Shown: in pieces, positions 35,701 through 46,204 of the stretch
How the letters are laid out: every line of letters begins with the position of its first letter
Numbering within the stretch: the stretch's first letter is position 1
NCBI GenBank assembly: GCA_003415625.1
Contig: PYIU01000005.1
Coordinates: forward strand, 687,001-751,000
Direction of reading: 5' to 3'
Length of the DNA stretch: 64,000 nucleotides
DNA from: Aquanectria penicillioides
Lineage: Eukaryota > Ascomycota > Sordariomycetes > Hypocreales > Nectriaceae
The notes under the pieces: model-generated
What the model saw: only the letters and a program-made list of their open reading frames with translations
Told to the model about the DNA's origin: nothing
Databases searched by the model: none
Program-made: the position numbers and the translations under genes

Positions 35701-36629
35701 AAGATGACTTTGGCCAGACTCCCCTTTTTACAGCCTGCGAACTTGGGCATGAAGCTATTGTCAAAATCCTTCTTGACACCAATCAAGTTGATTTAAATGC
35801 AAAAGATCGCCACAGCCGCACTCCGTTTTTTAAAGCTTGCGAACTCGGGCATCAGGCTATTGTGAAAATCCTTCTTGATACCAATCAAGTTGACTTAAAT
35901 GCGCACGATACCTATGTCCTGACTTCTCCTTTCTTCGCCTTGAGAAATATTCCTAAGGCCATTGTGAGGATGTTTTTTAATATCAATCAAGTTGACTTAA
36001 ATGCAAAAGACAAACATAGCCAAACTCCACTTTTGGCTGCTTGTTGTCATGGGGATACGGCCATTGTTAAGATGCTTCTGGCTACTAATCAAGTGGACTT
36101 GAATGCAAGCGACAAACATAGCCAATCCCCCCTTCTTATAGCTTGCGGATACGGGTATAAAGCTATTGTTAAGCTCCTTCTTGATACTAACCAAGTTGAC
36201 TTAAATGCGCAAGACAGCGATAGCCGGAGTCCTCTTTCTTTAGCTTGTTCAAATGGTTACGAGACCATTGTTAAGCTTCTCCTTGATACCAATCAAGTTA
36301 ACCTAGATACACAGGATGCTTGGGGCCAAACTCCTTTTCTGATAGCTTGTGAAAATGGGTATAAGGCTATTGTTAAGCTTCTTCTTGATACCAATCAAGT
36401 TGACTTAAATACTGAAGAAATTTTGGGCCAAACTCCTCTTTCTCTAGCTTGCAAAAATGGGCATGAGCCTATTGTTGAGTTGTTATTGCAGGTGGAAGAG
36501 GTGGACCTCAACTTCAGAAATTCCAATGGTGAAACGGCATTATATTTGGCGATGAAGAACAAGCATGATGGAGTGGTAAGGCTCCTTTTGCGCAGCGCAA
36601 ACGCCAGGGAACGGAAGATGGCGACTTAA
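32785..36629 (+). CDS. NLR-type protein: nucleoside-phosphorylase-like domain, NACHT NTPase, ten ankyrin repeats
   Basis: Fungal NOD-like receptor of 1,261 residues. Exons 32785-33736 and 33796-36629; the 59-bp intron has a GTTGGT donor, a GCTAAC branch site and a TATAG acceptor, and removing it keeps the frame (T-E-T-P-H-R-T-P). Residues about 8-300 form a PNP/UDP-phosphorylase-like domain: VAWIAPLEIEAVAALHMLD at the start, GLLVGVAAGLPN in the middle, then VIGLEMEAAGTLNRIPVGVI and RGVCDYGDEHKN. The NACHT P-loop GNPGSGKS is at 379-386 and Walker B LFVDALDE at 490-497. Ankyrin repeats fill 912-1251 in exactly ten 34-residue units, leaving a ten-residue tail. Such proteins are linked to non-self recognition and regulated cell death in fungi; ligand and output here are unknown. 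The flanks are gene-poor and AT-richer than the neighbours. Confidence 0.93.
35577..36596 (+). repeat. Ten 102-bp tandem ankyrin-coding units
   Basis: Each unit codes 34 residues of the form N-Q-V-D-L-N-A-x-D ... A-C-x-x-G-x-x-A-I-V-K-x-L-L-D-T. Units stay in phase without a single indel over 1,020 bases. Unit four (from 35883) has lost the helix consensus (SPFFALRNIP), and unit ten is the most divergent, as expected for the array edge. Confidence 0.93.
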
Positions 36630-36872
36630 GTAGAGATTGATATCCTCAGGCGAAATCAATTTGGAAATCAAGCATTGGATCATGGTTATGTGCAATGCAA
36701 CCACCGGGTTCTCTGGAGCAAAGGCATAGTCTACGTCGCGATGAAATAGCACGAAACAATACACCAAAATGAAACAAGGAAACAAAAGATAGAACCACCA
36801 ACTTAGGTGGCGAATGAAGCATCCGAGAAAGCTGAGCAAAGGTGCTTGAATTCTTTTGCTCATCATTGGCAT
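36540..36872 (-). CDS. Possible small membrane protein antisense to the NLR end (110 aa, uncertain)
   Basis: An ATG-started frame runs from 36872 to 36540 and overlaps the last 90 bases of the NLR on the other strand. Residues about 24-42 form one strong hydrophobic stretch (WWFYLLFPCFILVYCFVLF), followed by a polar tail. I know no homologue. Most of the frame lies outside the NLR coding region, so it is not simply a codon shadow, but chance remains a fair explanation. Confidence 0.2.
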   Translation of the reverse strand: MPMMSKRIQAPLLSFLGCFIRHLSWWFYLLFPCFILVYCFVLFHRDVDYAFAPENPVVALHITMIQCLISKLISPEDINLYLSRHLPFPGVCAAQKEPYHSIMLVLHRQI

Positions 36873-37797
36873 CTCTGCAGTCTCGTAATCGTATATCTAT
36901 GAATAAGGTTCAGATCTACACTGCAGATCGAACGACGGGTATCAATCGACGCAAGCATCCACCATCCAAGCCCCAACCCTAGATATCAAAGAATTCAATG
37001 AGGAAGAGACAAATAGATTAAATTAAATAAAATAAAATAAAGGAGGTAAAAAAAAAACACATGCAAAAATTTGATGGCCGGTGCATGCTTCCAACAAATA
37101 CCGAAAAATCGTACGGCAAATCCATGTCGTCCCCGGAAGTCAACGGCTCCGGATGGCACCACTTCTCACCCCGCCTCCCGCGGTGCTCCGAAAGCTTGGA
37201 TGATTAGCTCGCCTCTCACAGGCTGTCAGCGAAGCCCCCAGCGCGTCCAAGGAGGCCCCAGGGAGCCTCAGCGAGCCTCAGGGCGCCAATGCGCCAATGC
37301 GCCTCCCGGTGGGGTTCCCTTCAACAGCTGCCACGCCGCGCTGGCCCCTGTCGCCATTGGTCCACAGCGCCCAGCCCCCCCCGCAATCTCGCGTCTCCAG
37401 AGGCCTGGGCCGAGTCCAAGGGCCCCCCCAAAGGCTCCAATTGCTCCCAATTGCCCCCCCCCCCAAGAACCCCAAAAAGGCTGCCCCTCAGCCTTTCAGG
37501 GCCCCTGAAGAGCTGCCCCTAAATTTTCACCGCCTTCCTCCTCCCGGACCTCCCTTGCCTTGCTTGTCCCGCCGCATTTGCAAGTTGCAGCACGGAGTAC
37601 ATGTACACCATCGCTTTCGTGTCCGTATTTCCACCAGGCATCCGTTAATTCTTCGCGCACCGCACATTTTGGGCCCTCCGCGTGTCTTCTTTCCCTTTCC
37701 CATCCTCATTTGTTCCCGATCAAAAGATTTCCATCATCTACAGAGAGGTGCACACCAAATTCAGCTCCAGACGCAGCCACCCACTGAGAGCTCGACA
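36630..37797. other. Spacer with GC-rich short-repeat block upstream of the desaturase
   Basis: An A-rich stretch (36980-37065) gives way to a GC-rich block (37140-37520) with short direct repeats such as gcgccaat and gcgagcctcag and runs of C. The last 250 bases look like the leader of the desaturase. Apart from the doubtful antisense frame at its left edge, no gene is seen. Confidence 0.55.
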
Positions 37798-39077
37798 ATG
37801 ACCTCCCGTGCCTCAACCATGACTTCCAAGCCCAAGGGCGAGAAGATTGCCGACGAATCCAAAGAAGGCGACTTCTTCTGGACCTACACCGAGGAGCCTC
37901 ATCGAACCCGTCGCCTCGCCATCATCAAGGCCCATCCTGAGGTTTGTCCTCCCCGTTGCTGCCGTCGCAATTGACGCCCCTCAACAAAATCTCCCCCCTG
38001 CTAACCTCCTCTCTGCGCATCAGATCACCAAGCTCTGTGGCCCAGAGCCATTGACCAAATGGGTCGTCCTCGGCGTCGTCTCCCTCCAAGTCGTCCTCGC
38101 GATCCTTCTTCAATCGACTCCTTTCTGGTCCTGGAAGTTCTGGGCCGTCGGCTACGTCTTCGGTGCCACTGCCAACCAGAACCTCTTCCTGGCCATCCAC
38201 GAAATCTCCCACAACCTGGCCTTTCGAAACCCCTTTGCCAATCGTCTGATTGCCATCTTTGCGAACTTGCCCATTGGCATTCCCTACAGCGCCTCATTCC
38301 GAGTATGTCTTTTTCTTGCTATACATCGCTCTCCTTTTTATCACAAGCGTTGATAATCAATGCCTACCTATCTTGTTGAATCACATAGCTAACTGGTCAA
38401 TTCTCCAGCCCTACCACCTCACCCACCACAAGTCCCTGGGTGTTGATGGCCTCGATACCGATCTCCCAACTGCCTTCGAGGCCTTCTTCCTGGACTCTAT
38501 CCTCGGAAAGTCCTTTTTCTGCACCTTCCAGATCTTCTTCTACGCCCTCCGCCCCATGGCCGTCTACCGCATCCCCCTCACCAAGATCCACCTCCTCAAC
38601 GTTGTCGTTCAGCTGAGCTTTGATGCTGCCCTCATCCACTTCTTCTCCTGGAACTCCTACTTTTACCTCCTCGTGTCCTCCTTCCTCGCCGGCAGTCTCC
38701 ACCCTCTCGCCGGCCACTTCATCGCTGAGCACTACGTCTACGAGACCGTCACCCCCACCCAGAAGGACCCCGATAACCGCATTCCCATCCCCGAGACCTT
38801 CTCCTACTACGGCCCTCTCAACTGGTTCACCTACAACGTCGGTCTTCACAACGAGCACCACGACTTCCCTGCTGTTCCCTGGACCCGCCTCCATGCCGTC
38901 CGCGACATGGCCCCTGAGTTCTACGACAACCTCCCTCGCCACGAGAGCTGGGTCTACGCCATCTGGCGCTTCATCCTTGACCCCAATGTCGGCATGACTT
39001 GCCGTGTCAAGCGCAAGGAGGGAGGTCGTCTCGTCGGCGGTGCCGTCAAGTGGAAGGACAACGAGATTGAGGCTTAA
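37798..39077 (+). CDS. Sphingolipid delta-4 desaturase
   Basis: ER membrane enzyme that places the trans C4-C5 double bond in dihydroceramide, needed for fungal glucosylceramide. Three exons, 37798-37941, 38024-38302, 38409-39077; 363 residues, the usual size. The N-terminal block GDFFWTYTEEPHRTRRLAIIKAHPE is typical of DEGS/Des1 proteins. The three histidine boxes are HEISH at 107-111, HLTHH at 144-148 and NEHHD at 289-293, and the family's GVDGLDTDLPT follows the second. Hydrophobic segments flank residues 61-77, 85-106 and about 165-215. The first ATG is used; a second Met at residue 8 could also serve. Both introns lie in phase 0. The gene faces the convergent VAP gene. Confidence 0.95.
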
Positions 39078-40183
39078 ATTCATCAAGTGTCTCACTTGTG
39101 CCAAGTTCAACGGAGCGCTTTTTCCCTAGCTCCCCACCACGATCCCCATCCACAGAATCAACCATAACGAAATTTGGCGCAGATTCACCATGTGGTTTCC
39201 CAATTTTTGGTAGTATGGAAAGAGAAAAGCAGGTGGTCTGTCAGATGTTGCGCTGTTTAATGTCGCCCCTGGGGGGTTTACCGGAACACACGAAAACAAG
39301 TGGAGGTGACTGCAATGCAATGCAATGCGATGAAAAGCAACACGCAAAGTACCAGAGGGACAGAATGTTTTCTTGCATGGCGTTTTTTTTTACTGGTTCG
39401 AGTTGGAAGATAGAAATGATTATAGTCGGGCAACCTCCTCACCCTCCTCCTGAATATAGCACGAAGTTGATGCCCGATTCACTTGCTTTTGTAAATTGCC
39501 TATGTGCACGCATGTCCTTTTTGTTTTCTGTCTGGTGTGATTGCAATCTTGCCCTTGGTATTCATCCAACACTCGGAATCAGTTCATCATCATAAGTGGG
39601 GGAGGAAAGCAACCGACGAAGCCAAGAGATTCGCGACAATAGAAGACGCCCAGGTTACCAGCTAACACAAAAGCAAAACATATAAAAAGAGACAAGCGAA
39701 GAAGAAAAAACGGCAGCTAGAGTATACACAGGGCCGTGTCAGACAACTTTGGTGTCCTCGGCTGCTTTCGCCCCAACATCAACATCAAGGATATTCAACA
39801 CTCTTCTCCCCCCCACCCTCCCTCTCCCCCTTTCTCATTGACCGTGGCCTTTGCCCGACGTTCGCTTCTTATTTCCTCCTCCTTGCTATTTGTCGTTCTT
39901 CTCCTCTCCTTTCCGACTGCCGGCGGTGCCCGTCTTGGTCCTTCAACATAAGAGAATCGCCGAATGCGCCCATGCCCACCTTGAAAAAAGCATGCTCATT
40001 TAATCCATGACCTCATACACGGATGATCGGCCCGTTCCGGGCTTTGATCTCACAGCCTGTTGGAGCTTGGTATGGTCTCGATTGTATTTACCTTCTCCTC
40101 GGACCATGCCAACCTCTGAGCGCCACGCCCGCAAGTGGCCGCTTCTCTGCAAACATGGTTGATTGCGTAGCCGTTGTCCCTTT
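39078..40183. other. Convergent intergenic spacer, no gene seen
   Basis: 1.1 kb between the 3' ends of the desaturase (+) and the VAP gene (-). It includes T runs and C/T-rich segments (39800-39920). No coding region, tRNA or repeat array is recognised. Confidence 0.6.
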
Positions 40184-41406
40184 CTAGAAGAAGAAGTAGG
40201 CAAGAAGGAAGCTGATCAGGCATAGAACTGCCGCCATCTGCACCGGCACGCCCTCGACCGTCTGTTTCACGGCCTGGTTAGTCTTAGGGTAGGCAGGCTT
40301 CTCGTCGTTCACGGCCTTGACATTGCGCTGCCGAAGACCATTCTCCTTGAGGGTAGCGATCTGACCCTCAGCCTGGGCGAGTTTGGCCTTGAGCTCCTCG
40401 ATCGTTGACTCGGCGGCGGAAGAAACAGCAGTGGTGGCTTGGGAAATGGGGCTCTTGGCCAAGGGCTTCTCCTCCACGGGCACCTTCTTGACCTCCTCCT
40501 GCACGGGGCTATCTTCGGTGTGGTAGGGCGGAGGAGCGGTGGAGGGAGCAGCAGGCTCATCGGTGGCGCCAGGAGACGAAAATGTGCGAGATGCGTCAGG
40601 GGTATCATTGGCCTGATTGGATCCGTTGTCAGCAGTCAAATTGATGCGCATATAAATCGCAAACCTACTCCATTCGCCAGGGAAATGGGCTTGCTGGGTG
40701 TCACCGCTTCAGGCTTGCTGGCGACTTGGTCAAGGTCGGGGGTTGCCGCCAACCAGTTGACGCGGATCTTCTTCTCCTGGAGGAGGGTCTTTTCGGTGGT
40801 GTCCAACTAGCGCACAGCGATTAGCTTTGACATGTGACATCTCAGAGCGGTGCGAGGGCTTCGTACCACGTTGGCGATGGTAGCAAACTCCTTATCGGAG
40901 GTGATGGGCGCGGACTGCACCAGGAACTTGTCTCGGCATTTTGCGTCGGCGGGAGGCTCCTGCTTCATAGCCTGCAGCAGCACTGTGTTTGCGATTAGCT
41001 GCAGAACATCCATGGGCAACAACAACGGGCCCAACATACCGGTAACGTCAAAGTCCTGGCCGGGCTCGATGCGGCCTGCATTTGGTCGGACACAGTATCT
41101 AGGGGTATTGTCAGGAAATCGGGCTTGGAGGGGGCTGGCGAGCGAAGGGGGGGGGGGGGGACATACTGCTTGGGCGCAGTGGTTTTGACCTATAGTCTCT
41201 GTGAGCGAGGGCGTCGCACAAGCGGCGGGATTTGCGCATACCTTGAAAGCAACGGGGACGGTGTTGGGGTTCTTGATCTTGAGGGTCTGGGAAACCTCGG
41301 CAAGGAATGGTCCTGTATTCCGAGTTAGTCTAGTGGTCTCGTGTGGTCGGTGGCCGGGTCACGTACGCCGGAAGCCCAGCTCGAACGGCTCGATCTCGAC
41401 AGACAT
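40184..41406 (-). CDS. SCS2: VAP/Scs2-type ER membrane-contact protein
   Basis: Tail-anchored ER receptor that binds FFAT-motif lipid-transfer proteins at membrane contact sites. Seven exons: 41367-41406, 41242-41312, 41167-41189, 41040-41098, 40867-40982, 40669-40806, 40184-40612; 291 residues. The MSP domain covers about residues 1-120: MSVEIEPFELGFRRPFLAEV, LKIKNPNTVPVAFKVKTTAP, YCVRPNAGRIEPGQDFDVTV and CRDKFLVQSAPI, which contain the VAP signature and FFAT-binding face. A disordered Pro/Ser/Thr linker, a short coiled coil (ESTIEELKAKLAQAEGQIAT) and a C-terminal membrane anchor (MAAVLCLISFLLAYFFF) follow. Very small early exons are usual for fungal members. In the third intron the donor is followed at once by 14 cytosines. 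All joins keep frame. Confidence 0.95.
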
Positions 41407-43409
41407 GGCTGCGTGGGGTCGTCGGGAAGCGTCAGGACTCGGGTTTTGGTCGCGGTGTTGCGATATGCGCGGAGTGCAGAGCGAAATTGGGCGGGTTGCG
41501 GTGGCAGAGGCGGCCGCTGATGCAAAGTAAGAGAGGAAACGTGGCAGAGGCGGGCGGAGGAAGGATCAAGGCTCCGGGTCGGAGGGGCTCAGGAACGGCG
41601 GGCGGTGGTTGAGGTTGGCGGACGAAGGATGGATCGCGCAAAGGCGAGGAGACGGGAAGGATGCTGCGATTATTAATTTGTGAGAGGTGTGGGAGCAAGG
41701 TGGCAGAAAGCAAGATGGCGTTGCTTCACTTTGGCTTCCGTCACGACGTAATTGCTGGGGGGGAGCCAAGTTGGCCATCTCCTGCTCTCCCGTTCGTTGC
41801 TCCGTTGCTGGAGGAGGAGCACGGGCCACCTCGTGCGCCCTCTTTGCTCGTAGCGCACTGCACTTCATTACGCCGCCTACGCTACCGTTGCACCGTTGTA
41901 CTCCCACTCTCCCGCCTACCTACATAGGTACCTGTAGTCCGTTGATCGCCACGCTGCTGCTGCACTTTACTCTACAGCGCCGCCAAGTTTTGTTGGACGG
42001 GACGGACAGCATCCCGCGTCCCGAGCCAGCCCAGACATCACCACATGTCGGGCACCACCGCTCCCGGCTTCCGGAATATTTCCGAGCGCTTATCATCAAT
42101 CTGGCTTTTGCTTTTGCCTCTGCCTCTGCCTCTGATTGTGCTTCTCGCCGCTTCTACCTGTGATTTTGCTTCTACGGTGTTGCCAAACAGTAACAAACTC
42201 CAGCCTCTCACTATCTGTAGCCCCACCCACAACACAACCAGAACCCACCGCCCACCACCACCACCACCACCGTCGCCGCCTCGACAAGGGTCATCGGAGC
42301 CCGCCTATTATTAATATCCCGACTTCCTGGTCCCGACCATACGATTAACCAACGGCACAGCTTTCTCAGGAATAGGCACAAAACCATAGCAACCACTTTC
42401 CCACCGTAAACCTTGTCTAAAGTGTTTCAAGTCAATTATTCCCGCCCACCCCCGCCATGGCGATGCCCCAAACGATATGCCAGGGTTGAACCAGCCACTT
42501 CTTCTCCCAACATCTTAAAACATCCCATGTGCTCTCGATCAAGATGTCTTCGGGAAGGTCTATGAGTTAGTAAGATGTTGACATTACTTCAAAGCTACCC
42601 ATCCACACGATGCACATCAACAACCACTACTGAGTTACATGTCTCACTATCCGATCCAAGGTTTCACTTGACTTCAAGGAAACGATTGTTCCATTTTTCA
42701 ATTGCAATTAGTGAGTCGTAGCCAATTTCTCAGTCCATATAGGGCATTCGATCCCGCTTGCACTTGTAGACGTGGAAGGAATTCGGTGTGTTTCCTAGTT
42801 TGACAAGTGTCATGGTTCCCGGTAAGCACCCATCTGCCTGAGACAACTCTCTTAAATCGGAGGAGCTCTCCTAGAGCCCCTAAAACTGCCCTGTGTGTCA
42901 AGTCGCCAGCCTATCAAGAACATGGGGTGAATGTGTCGCGTGCGATTCTAGCGTCGCGGGATTTTGACCAGAATGTCCAATGCAACCAAGGCCGTAGCCC
43001 ATGAGATAACAGATGATAATTCACTAAGGTGAAAGCTTATACCCCCAAGGCCTGCCTGATGCTCGCGTGCGCGCCGAATCCGCTGTCCTCAACGCCGTGG
43101 TAGTTTGGTGATCTGACATCGATGGCAACGCTTGGCCCGATAAAGCCAAGTCACAAGCCTCAAAGCACTCGTAGGTCAGACCTCTATTTAATTCCAGTTC
43201 TAGTTTGAGGAAAGGAATTATCTAGTAATCCTTCAACACATTGGCATGACCCATGATGTTGACAAGCTAACCTATATCATATTTGCGTCGACATTTGTTT
43301 GGCTAAAAGAACAGACTAACGTTGTGCAATTCCCCTGGCGCCGAGTTATCATTTTAATGCTCCTTACCAACAAAAATAAAATAAAGAAAACAACATGCTC
43401 ATATAATCG
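41407..43409. other. Spacer upstream of the VAP gene, no gene seen
   Basis: 2 kb. The left part (41400-42350) is GC-rich and leader-like and contains a short dyad-like segment near 41920-41940 (cctacctacataggtacctg). The right part (42450-43400) is AT-richer with no open frame of note. No tRNA or repeat ends were found. Confidence 0.55.
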
Positions 43410-44096
43410 TCAGGCAAAATGAATATGTGGCTGCCAGATCAAAATGTTCTTCTTCTCAAACGCCTTTGAAGCCCCATGAGATTCGAATCCTTCAAGAACA
43501 ACGAACCCTCGCTTGCAATTGTCCCAGTGGGGAATTACAAGGATCCGATCTAGCCTTGGGACGGTGTCGGTCCAACGAGGCTCACGTTCGTACTTTCGCT
43601 CTCTTTTTCTCCACTCCATAAGCATATTGCGGTTAAAGACCGCGGGGGCATCTCTGGGGATGCCAAGGACGATCCTTTGGTTAAAGGCGAGACAAATCAA
43701 TGCGGGAATGCAAGCCAAGCAGGCATAACGCTCCGGGTCTGGGTCACAAGGATCTGGGATGCTGGCAACAGCCCAGTCGCTGTGATACCAGAACGCCTCG
43801 AACTCATTGCGAATTTCGATACGCTGGTCCAAAACTATATGCTCGTAGATGCGATACAATGCTGCCAGCGGGGAGTCCTCTTTGGGGTCTGCTTTGCGGC
43901 CGAGGAGTGGGATCTCAAACTGAATTCGATATGCCAGAAGCTCTCTAGGAGTCGAAGGAACGTTCTCAGATACCGGTGTGTGCTGTAGCTCCCGGGGAGG
44001 CGATGAGAGCCTGCTGAGCTGGATCTTGGTCAGAGTGCCCCTTCGTGGTGATATAAATCGGCGTCTTGCCTTGGAAAGAAAGCGGCGAAACATCAT
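43410..44096 (-). CDS. Unknown 228-residue fungal protein
   Basis: Uninterrupted frame with tandem ATG codons at 44096 and 44093. The N-terminus is strongly basic (MMFRRFLSKARRRFISPRRG), which could be a mitochondrial or nuclear targeting segment. The middle is amphipathic (LAALYRIYEHIVLDQRIEIR, FWYHSDWAVASIP) and the tail is orderly (LDRILVIPHWDNCKRGFVVLEGFES, NILIWQPHIHFA). Low-complexity sequence is absent, and the Trp/Tyr/His-rich tail looks like a folded domain, so I judge it a genuine gene. I recall similar tails in unannotated Sordariomycete proteins but no function. It diverges from the UBX gene over 539 bases. Confidence 0.7.
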   Translation of the reverse strand: MMFRRFLSKARRRFISPRRGTLTKIQLSRLSSPPRELQHTPVSENVPSTPRELLAYRIQFEIPLLGRKADPKEDSPLAALYRIYEHIVLDQRIEIRNEFEAFWYHSDWAVASIPDPCDPDPERYACLACIPALICLAFNQRIVLGIPRDAPAVFNRNMLMEWRKRERKYEREPRWTDTVPRLDRILVIPHWDNCKRGFVVLEGFESHGASKAFEKKNILIWQPHIHFA

Positions 44097-44635
44097 GCGC
44101 GCGGAGTTCCTCCTCGACGAGCATGGATCACCATGTCAATGATGTCAGGATTTCACCAGAGGGAGTCCATGCTCAGGGGAACGCGTCACATTATCCAATA
44201 AAATCTACTAAAGTGATATTGATGCGGTAGGTTTACGTTTCAACTGACAGCAGTCATCAAGCCTCACGCCGAGAGCTCCGTTGGCCTGGAGGCGGTTAGC
44301 CGTAGAAACGCCGGCTTTATCAGCACGTCACTGGCCACTCGGAGGCAGCTGTGGAATGACGTCCCAAACTAGGCACATTTAGGTGGTAACGGCTCATCTC
44401 TACCTTTTATCCTCATTTGCACTTGTCGGGTCAAGGTAAAATCCCACGCAGCCGGACCTCTTAAATCTGCTTGGAGCTCTTTTGTTTTCAGAATTGAAGC
44501 GAAGGTGACAAAAGACCTGCTTTTCCAGCCTCATCTAGGTGCATTTGTGTAACGCCTCAACCTCGTTGCCCCTCATTCAGCTCAACCCCACCATCAGCTT
44601 CAACTTGCCATCAACATCAACATCTCACCGCCAAC
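44097..44635. promoter_or_regulatory. Shared divergent promoter region
   Basis: 539 bases between the start of the unknown minus-strand gene and the UBX-domain gene. A CCAAT box occurs near 44193 on the plus strand. The last 100 bases are pyrimidine/CA-rich, like a leader. Confidence 0.5.
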
Positions 44636-45750
44636 ATGCCTTCCGATCTCGATACTCTGCTCGACATGGGGTTCGACAAGGAGCGTGCCGAGCTCGCTGT
44701 CAAGAAGTCTGGCGGCCGTGAGTTCAGGCCCATTCGGTTTCGCAATTCATCATGACTAATTCTCTTTCAGTGCAGGGTGCTCTACAGTGGCTTGAGGACA
44801 ACCAGGACAAGCCTCTTGAGGAGATCAAGGCGGCCGAGGCTGCTAAGAAGGCCGATGAAGAGGAGGATGAGGATGAAACCAAGGCCCAGATTGCTGCCCT
44901 TGAGAGTGGCGATGCTCGATCTCTCGTCTGCAACGACTGTGGCAAGCGATTTCGCAACCAGGCCCTCGCTAGCTACCACGCTTCTAAGACGTGAGTCTTT
45001 GACTTGGTTGCCTGCTTAATTTCTCTCTTGCTGATTCTCTGCAGTGATCACACCGATTTCTCAGAGTCAACCGAGGAGATTGCTCCTCTGACCGAGGATG
45101 AGAAGAAGGCCAAGCTTGAAGAGCTCCGTGACCGCCTCAAGGCCAAGAAAGCCGCTCAATCTGAGCAGGACAAGGAGGAGCAAAAGCGCAACGAGGTACC
45201 AACCTTTCTTCAAGTACTTTCATAAGCTCGCTATTAACCAGGACATCGCCAGAAAATCCGACAAAAGGCAACCAAGGAGAGCCATGAGGCTAAAGAGGAG
45301 CTCCAGCGCAAGGAGCAGATCAAAGAGGCCGCTCGCAAGCGCCAGGAGAAGTTGGATGACATGGAGGCAAAGAAGCGAATCAAGGCCAAGATTGAAGCCG
45401 ACAAGGCCGAGCGTCGCCGCAAGGCCGAGGAGGCCAAGGCTGCCCGCGAAGGACGAGCTCCCGAGGCTGCTCCTGCGGCCGCTGCCGCTCCCGCCGCGGC
45501 GCCCAAGCCTAAGGCTAATCACAGCGAGGCCAGGCTTCGTCTTCAAACCGACTCGGGTAACATCATGAAGACGCTCCCGGCTGAGACCACCTTGTTTGAG
45601 CTTGCTCAACAGCTGGAGGCTGAGATGGGCAAGGCCGTTACCAGCTTTACGACTACATTCCCCAGACAGACTTTCGAGGGCACTGTTGACTTGTCCAAGA
45701 CGTTGAAGGAGGCTGGGTTGGTTCCTTCGTCGGTCCTAATTGTGAAATAA
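44636..45750 (+). CDS. UBA-zinc finger-UBX protein (UBXN1/SAKS1-like Cdc48 adaptor)
   Basis: Adaptor expected to bind ubiquitin through UBA and the AAA ATPase Cdc48/p97 through UBX. Four exons: 44636-44717, 44771-44990, 45045-45195, 45253-45750; 316 residues. UBA spans about residues 2-40 (LDTLLDMGFDKERAELAVKK, then GALQWLEDNQD). A C2H2-type finger follows (CNDCGKRFRNQALASYHASKTDH, about 84-104), split by an intron. Then comes a long charged coiled coil (KRQEKLDDMEAKKRIKAKI) and an Ala/Pro linker. UBX fills the last 80 residues (ARLRLQTDSGNIMKTLPAE, TTFPRQTFEGTVDLSKTL, SSVLIVK). The FPR motif of the Cdc48-binding loop is present (TFPRQTF). In the last intron the acceptor is the second of two nearby AGs (gccag), the only one that keeps the frame. 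The neighbour is the convergent P1 gene. Confidence 0.93.
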
Positions 45751-46204
45751 AGTTGTGGAGCGAGTAATATGTGGAATAATGCATGGCATGGCGTTTGAGA
45801 GGAAATGACAGGGTAGTGTCACGGTGACGAGGGCGTAGGCTTTTACGAGAAATGAAAATAGTTGTGGTCGATTGTGATCCCACAATTCTGAAGATGAGGA
45901 AAATTCCGGCATGAACATTTCATTTCACAGGTGCAATTGTCACGTCGATGATCAGGATTCTTTGTTTCGAACTGCAAACCACCCAAGGCGGGACTTTTTT
46001 ATCAGAGCCGTTTAACTGACCAAATCTCCCTCCGCGCGAACTCCATTGAGAGCATTCATCATATTATCGTATGAACGAAGCTACTCTGTCCAGGGCGCAG
46101 GATATAGTGCCCTCTCCATCCTGTATGATCGATCGATTGGAAACCCCGAAGCCATGCAGTTGAAGTACAAAGAAGCAAGGAAACAGTCGTCGCGGCGTGG
46201 CTTT
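45751..46204. other. Convergent intergenic spacer, no gene seen
   Basis: 454 bases between the 3' ends of the UBX gene and the P1 gene, holding both terminators. No gene or structured RNA is recognised. Confidence 0.6.

Noticed and set aside
38397..39110. 237-codon minus-strand frame opposite the desaturase
   Set aside because: It is a codon-bias shadow with Val/Glu/Gly composition; the plus strand holds all three histidine boxes.
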